Part shown: piece by piece, positions 60,545-64,000 of the stretch
Layout: every line of letters starts with the position of its first letter
Numbering within the stretch: the stretch's first letter is position 1
Assembly: GCA_046346965.1 (NCBI GenBank)
Contig: JAXMHB010000001.1
Span: 1 to 64,000, forward strand
Direction of reading: 5' to 3'
DNA from: JAXMHB01 sp046346965
Lineage (GTDB): Bacteria; Pseudomonadota; Gammaproteobacteria; Xanthomonadales; SZUA-5
Length of the DNA: 64,000 nucleotides
Notes under the pieces: model-generated
The model's input: only the letters and a program-made list of their open reading frames with translations
Database searches by the model: none
Told to the model about the DNA's origin: nothing
Translations under genes and position numbers: made by a program

Positions 60545-61888
60545 TCAAGCGGTGGCGGCCTCGATACCAGCCCGCATCACCCCGGCCAGCCACTCGAGAT
60601 CCTCGGCGCTGCTGTTGAGCGCCGGCATCGCATAGACCACATTGCCGAGCGGCCGCAGCAGCGCACCGTGCGCCAGTCCGTGCTGGTACACGCGCAATCC
60701 GCGGCGTTCGCGCCAGTCGTAGGGTCGGCGGGTGGCGCGATCGGCCACCAGTTCCACCGCCAGGATGCTGCCGCAACGGCGCACCTCGCTGACCTGCGGA
60801 TGGTCCAGCAAGGGCGCCAGCGCGCGCTCGAAGGCGTCGCCCGCAGCCGCCAGCGCCGGCCACAATGCAGCATCCTCCAACAGATCCAGCGTGGCATTGG
60901 CGGCGGCGCAGGCCAACGCATTGCCGGTGTAACTGTGTGAGTGCAGAAAGGCTTTCAGCGTCGCGTAGTCGTCATAGAAGGCCTGGTACACGATGTCATC
61001 GGTCAACACCGCCGACAGCGGCAGATAGCCGCCGGTCAAGCCCTTGCCCAGACACAGAAAATCGGCTTTGACGCCGGCCTGCTGGTGCGCGTACAGCGTG
61101 CCGGTGCGACCGAAGCCGACTGCGATCTCGTCGGCGATCCAGTGCACGCGGTGGCGATCACAGATCTCGCGCAAGCGCTTGAGATAGTGCGGATGGTGCA
61201 TGCGCATGCCGGCCGCGCACTGCACCAGCGGCTCGGCGAGCACGGCGCAGACCTCGCCCGGATGCTCGGCGAGCAGGGCGTCGAGCGCGGTCGCGGCGGC
61301 CTCCGCTGCGCGAAGGGCGTCGCCGCCAGCGGCGTAGGCATCCGGCGACGGCGCCACCAGCGGTTCCAGCAGCAGCGGCCCGTAGACCTCGCGATAGAGC
61401 GCGACCTGAGTCATCGACAAGGCGCCCAGCGTTTCGCCGTGATAGCCACCGTCGAGCACCACAAAGCGCCGACGGCTGCCTTCGCCCACGTTGCGCCAGT
61501 AGTGGAAGCTCATCTTCAGCGCGATCTCGATGGCGGCAGATCCCGAGTCGGCATAGGACACCCGCGTGTACGGCGATCCGGCCAGCGCCAGCAGGCGCTC
61601 GGCCAGGCGAATCGCCGGTTCGTGGGTGAATCCGGCCAGGATCACGTGCTCCAGTGTGTGCGCCTGCTCGGCCACGGCCTGGCTGATGTGCGGATGCGCG
61701 TGGCCGAACAGATTGACCCACCAGGAGGAGATGGCGTCGAAGTAGCGGCGGCCGTCGGCGTCGTACAGCCAGTTACCCTGGGCGCGCACGATTGGGATCA
61801 GCGGCAGCCATTCGTGGTCCTGCATTTGCGTGCACGGATGCCACAGGACCTTGAGATCGCGTGCGGCCAGTGCCTGATTGGTGCTCAT
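60545..61888 (-). CDS. bioA: Adenosylmethionine-8-amino-7-oxononanoate aminotransferase
   Basis: A 447-residue PLP enzyme of biotin synthesis that transfers an amine from SAM to KAPA. The BioA signature WHPCTQMQDHEWLPLIPI is at the start, and DAISSWWVNLFGHAHPHISQA is the substrate site. The PLP-binding region is IADEIAVGFGRTG, with the Lys in LCLGKGLTGGYLPL. ATG 61888 follows GGGAG by about 10 bases; another ATG lies five codons upstream. The product route supplies biotin to AccB. No other bio genes are in the window. Confidence 0.93.
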   Translation of the reverse strand: MSTNQALAARDLKVLWHPCTQMQDHEWLPLIPIVRAQGNWLYDADGRRYFDAISSWWVNLFGHAHPHISQAVAEQAHTLEHVILAGFTHEPAIRLAERLLALAGSPYTRVSYADSGSAAIEIALKMSFHYWRNVGEGSRRRFVVLDGGYHGETLGALSMTQVALYREVYGPLLLEPLVAPSPDAYAAGGDALRAAEAAATALDALLAEHPGEVCAVLAEPLVQCAAGMRMHHPHYLKRLREICDRHRVHWIADEIAVGFGRTGTLYAHQQAGVKADFLCLGKGLTGGYLPLSAVLTDDIVYQAFYDDYATLKAFLHSHSYTGNALACAAANATLDLLEDAALWPALAAAGDAFERALAPLLDHPQVSEVRRCGSILAVELVADRATRRPYDWRERRGLRVYQHGLAHGALLRPLGNVVYAMPALNSSAEDLEWLAGVMRAGIEAATA

Positions 61889-61969
61889 CGCGGGTGCTCC
61901 CATGTCGGGCCGCGCAGCATAGCGAGGCCGCGCGTTCGCGCCTGCTTAACGCGGCGGGCGCGCAGGGCG

Positions 61970-62240
61970 GCTCAGGAGATTTGTTCAGAGTCCCTGTCTC
62001 GCCGTCAGCACGCCTACTTATTCTGCAAATTCGCGACAGCGCCGCGCAGCGCAGGCGCGGCATGGCCGTCCCGTGACCCCCGCCCCGCCTTTGGCCCCAC
62101 AAACCCATGTTTGGCAAGAGATCTACTCGGCGTTCCCATCTCGCCTTCAGCACGCATACGTTCTCTGCAAGCTGGCAAAAGGAGGGCAGCCGCCGCATGG
62201 CCAAGCCCCCGCCCCCCGACCCCCGCCCCGCTGTTGGCTC
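61970..62240 (-). repeat. Two copies of the dispersed element between bioA and gspG
   Basis: The 431-bp gap at 61889-62319 has no credible gene. A first copy, read on the minus strand, spans about 62098-61970 and contains GGCCATGCCGCGCCTGCGC, GAATTTGCAGAAT and GACAGGGACTC. A second, about 62240-62105, contains GCCATGCGGCGGCTGC, CAGCTTGCAGAGAACG and TTGCCAAACATG. Each ends in a G-rich block. The remaining 80 bp to gspG hold only a GAGG ribosome site near 62310 and no clear promoter. Confidence 0.8.
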
Positions 62241-62319
62241 CGAAACCCAAGTTTGGCGAGAGCTCCCCTATGGCATCAGCCGTTATGATCAGCCGCACTC
62301 TTCCTTGCCGAGGCATCGC

Positions 62320-62751
62320 ATGCGCACACGCACCCTGTCCCGCTCAGGCCAACGCGGCTTTACGCTGCTCGAGATCATCATTGTGGCGGCGATCATTGCG
62401 ATTCTGGCGACCGTGGTGGCCGTGAACTTCATGGGCGAGCCCGACAAAGCGCGGGTGGCTCGCGCCAAGCAGGATGTGGCATCGCTGGTCAGCGCCTTGC
62501 AGCTCTACAAGCTCGACAACTTCAGCTATCCCTCGACTCAGCAAGGTTTGGATGCGCTGAAGACGCGCCCGTCTGGCTCGCCGGCGGCGCCGAACTGGAA
62601 ACCCTACGTGACGCAAATGCCCAGCGATCCCTGGGGCAGGCCCTATCAGTATCTGAATCCTGGTCAGCACGGCGAGTTCGACGTCTATTCCTACGGCGCC
62701 GACGGCCAGCCCGGCGGCGAAGGGCTGGGCGCGGATATCGGAAACTGGTAG
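62320..62751 (+). CDS. gspG: Type II secretion system major pseudopilin GspG
   Basis: A 143-residue prepilin-like protein. The prepilin peptidase site is QRG/FTLLEIIIVAAI with cleavage after Gly13. The N-terminal helix and the C-terminal DPWGRPYQYLNPGQHGEFDVYSYGADGQPGG calcium loop are typical of GspG. It is the main subunit of the T2SS pseudopilus that pushes proteins across the outer membrane. Start 62320 is supported by GAGG; an upstream in-frame extension lies in the repeat. It leads gspG-H-I-J. Confidence 0.95.
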   Translation: MRTRTLSRSGQRGFTLLEIIIVAAIIAILATVVAVNFMGEPDKARVARAKQDVASLVSALQLYKLDNFSYPSTQQGLDALKTRPSGSPAAPNWKPYVTQMPSDPWGRPYQYLNPGQHGEFDVYSYGADGQPGGEGLGADIGNW

Positions 62752-63236
62752 TGCACCAGCGCGGCTACTCGCTGTTGGAAATGCTGGTGGTGGTCGCGGT
62801 GATCGCCATCCTCGCGGGCGCCGTGGTGCTGTCGGCCGGAGGCGCCGGCAGCGATCGGCAGATCGAGGGCGAGGCGCGCCGGCTGCAGCGGGTGCTGGAG
62901 TTGCTGTGCGATACCGCGGTGATCGAGGGTCGCTACTACGCGCTCGGCTACGGCGCCCGTGTCTACGCCGGCTACCGCTATGACAACGAAGGTTGGGCCT
63001 TGATCCGCAGCAGCGGCCCGCTGCAAGAGCACGTGGTGCCGGAGGGCATGCGGCTGTCGGTGCCGGACGCCGAGGAAGCGCTGCCGAACGGCGTCCCCGA
63101 GGAGCCGCAGTTGCTGTGCGCCCCGACCGGCGATCTGAGTGCGGTCGATCTGATGCTGACGACCGACGCCATGCCCCAAGGCTGGCGGCTGCGCTTGGAT
63201 CGCGCAGGGGCGCTGGCGTTGGAGCCGCCGCCGTGA
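62751..63236 (+). CDS. gspH: Type II secretion system minor pseudopilin GspH
   Basis: A 161-residue minor pseudopilin starting at GTG 62751, which shares a base with the gspG stop (TAGTG). The cleavage site is MHQRG/YSLLEMLVVVAVIAIL. The periplasmic part has a mixed beta domain with PNGVPEEPQLLCAPTG. GspH joins the T2SS pseudopilus tip or shaft. It is translationally coupled to gspG and gspI. Confidence 0.88.
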   Translation: MHQRGYSLLEMLVVVAVIAILAGAVVLSAGGAGSDRQIEGEARRLQRVLELLCDTAVIEGRYYALGYGARVYAGYRYDNEGWALIRSSGPLQEHVVPEGMRLSVPDAEEALPNGVPEEPQLLCAPTGDLSAVDLMLTTDAMPQGWRLRLDRAGALALEPPP

Positions 63237-63619
63237 GGCAACTGCGTGGCTTCACGCTGATCGAGGTGATGGTGGCGCTGGCGATTCTGGCGATCGCGCT
63301 CGCCGCCTCGGTGCGCGCGGTCGGCGAGCAGTCGCGCGCACAGGCGATCGTGCGTGACGGCAGCTATGCGCGCTGGGTGGCGGCCAATCTGATCGCCGAA
63401 ACCCGGCTCAACGAGAACTGGCCGGCGCCGGGTGTGCGCGAGGGCCAGTCGCGCATGGCCGGTCGCATCTGGCGTTGGCGTCTGACCATCACCGATACGC
63501 CGGATGGCGATATGCGCCGGCTGGACGCCGAGGTCTATCCCGGTGAGGCCTCGGTGGACGCCGAGGACGCGCTGGTGCGCGTCAGTGGCTTCGCCAGCGG
63601 CCGGGATCGCGGCGAATGA
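63233..63619 (+). CDS. gspI: Type II secretion system minor pseudopilin GspI
   Basis: A 128-residue minor pseudopilin starting at GTG 63233, overlapping the gspH stop (GTGA). The cleavage site is VRQLRG/FTLIEVMVALAILA. The periplasmic part includes WVAANLIAETRLNENWP and a late WRWRLTITDT. GspI helps start pseudopilus assembly in a tip complex with GspJ and GspK. Size matches the family. Confidence 0.9.
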   Translation: MRQLRGFTLIEVMVALAILAIALAASVRAVGEQSRAQAIVRDGSYARWVAANLIAETRLNENWPAPGVREGQSRMAGRIWRWRLTITDTPDGDMRRLDAEVYPGEASVDAEDALVRVSGFASGRDRGE

Positions 63620-64000
63620 GCGCGCCGCAGCGGGGATTCACGCTGCTGGAGCTGATCGTGGCGGTGGCGATCTTCGCCGTGGTCGCGACCATGGCCTATG
63701 GCGGCCTCGATCTGCTGCTGCGCAGTCAATCGACGCTGGACAGCACGGCGGCGCGGCAGCGCGCCATTGATCTGGCGGTGCTGCGGATCGAGCGCGATCT
63801 CGCCCATGCGCTGGCGCGCCCGGCGCGTGGCCCGTATGGCGATCCGCAGCCGGCCATGCAGGGCAGCGCCGCGCTGGCCGAGTGGAGCGTGCTCGATCTG
63901 CAGGGCGCCGCCGATGGCATTCGCCCGCAGGGTTTGCGGGTGCGCTATGCGGTGATCGATGACCAGTTGTGGCGCGCGCAGGACGCGGTGCTCGATCGCA
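63616..64000 (+). CDS. gspJ: Type II secretion system minor pseudopilin GspJ (3' end outside window)
   Basis: The first 128 codons of GspJ, starting at ATG 63616 in an ATGA overlap with gspI. The prepilin site is APQRG/FTLLELIVAVAIFAV. RAIDLAVLRIERDLAHALAR is a conserved helix of GspJ. The gene runs off the end at 64000. It is expected to be followed by gspK and further gsp genes, and with them forms the tip complex. Confidence 0.92.
   Translation, partial: MSAPQRGFTLLELIVAVAIFAVVATMAYGGLDLLLRSQSTLDSTAARQRAIDLAVLRIERDLAHALARPARGPYGDPQPAMQGSAALAEWSVLDLQGAADGIRPQGLRVRYAVIDDQLWRAQDAVLDR

Overview
The window is high-GC, gene-dense bacterial chromosome. Gene content fits a gammaproteobacterium of the Xanthomonadales/Lysobacterales type: an aroQ-accB-accC-prmA block, three-gene pnt transhydrogenase, an RpfE-like protein next to a BtuF-like protein, exosortase H, a type II secretion pseudopilin operon, and intergenic arrays of 7-8 bp units such as GGGACTC. 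The placement is an inference from content and repeat style. No rRNA, tRNA, CRISPR array, phage or insertion sequence was seen.

Layout. 1-9964, minus strand: a truncated ABC ATPase, enoyl-CoA hydratase, two small lipoproteins, a penicillin-acylase-family hydrolase, a prolyl oligopeptidase, tsaB and a frameshifted creD. 10184-12231, plus: a two-component system divergent from creD. 12304-19199, plus: an exported-protein operon of two metallophosphoesterases and a PEBP-YHYH fusion that share one N-terminal domain, plus a small exported protein. 19287-22911, plus: xrtH, an SDR-like protein, pdxH, a BtuF-like binding protein and an RpfE-like protein. 22915-27488, minus: an orphan VapB-like antitoxin with a VapC stump, a wax ester synthase/DGAT, a two-repeat exported protein and an acyl-CoA dehydrogenase. 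27720-35938: a secreted protein with an anchor-like C terminus, a RoxA-like oxygenase overlapping purB, a 5'-3' exonuclease, a nitroreductase and the pnt operon.

36147-42169: small membrane and zinc-ribbon proteins, a papain-like protease without a signal peptide, a MetX-family acyltransferase (possibly serine O-succinyltransferase), a TrmB-like methyltransferase and an orphan MacB/FtsX-type permease. 42310-49273: metH, rlmI, lgt and thyA. 49623-58335: an ABC exporter, a saccharopine-dehydrogenase-like protein, aroQ-accB-accC with prmA, and a molybdopterin oxidoreductase. 58414-64000: a membrane diguanylate cyclase, a cold-shock gene with its own promoter and terminator, bioA, and gspG-H-I-J running off the end.

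The most unusual feature is the intergenic repeat load. One dispersed element of about 110-150 bp appears to occur six times (1309-1590 twice, 49306-49622 twice, 61970-62240 twice), with partial relatives at 31170-31300 and inside metH. Several other gaps hold arrays of short units as inverted pairs: 7607-7899 with 33-bp perfect arms, 34092-34161, 48297-48478 and 53617-53782. These arrays abut the start codons of thyA and prmA, extend the C terminus of lgt, and supply part of a linker in MetH.
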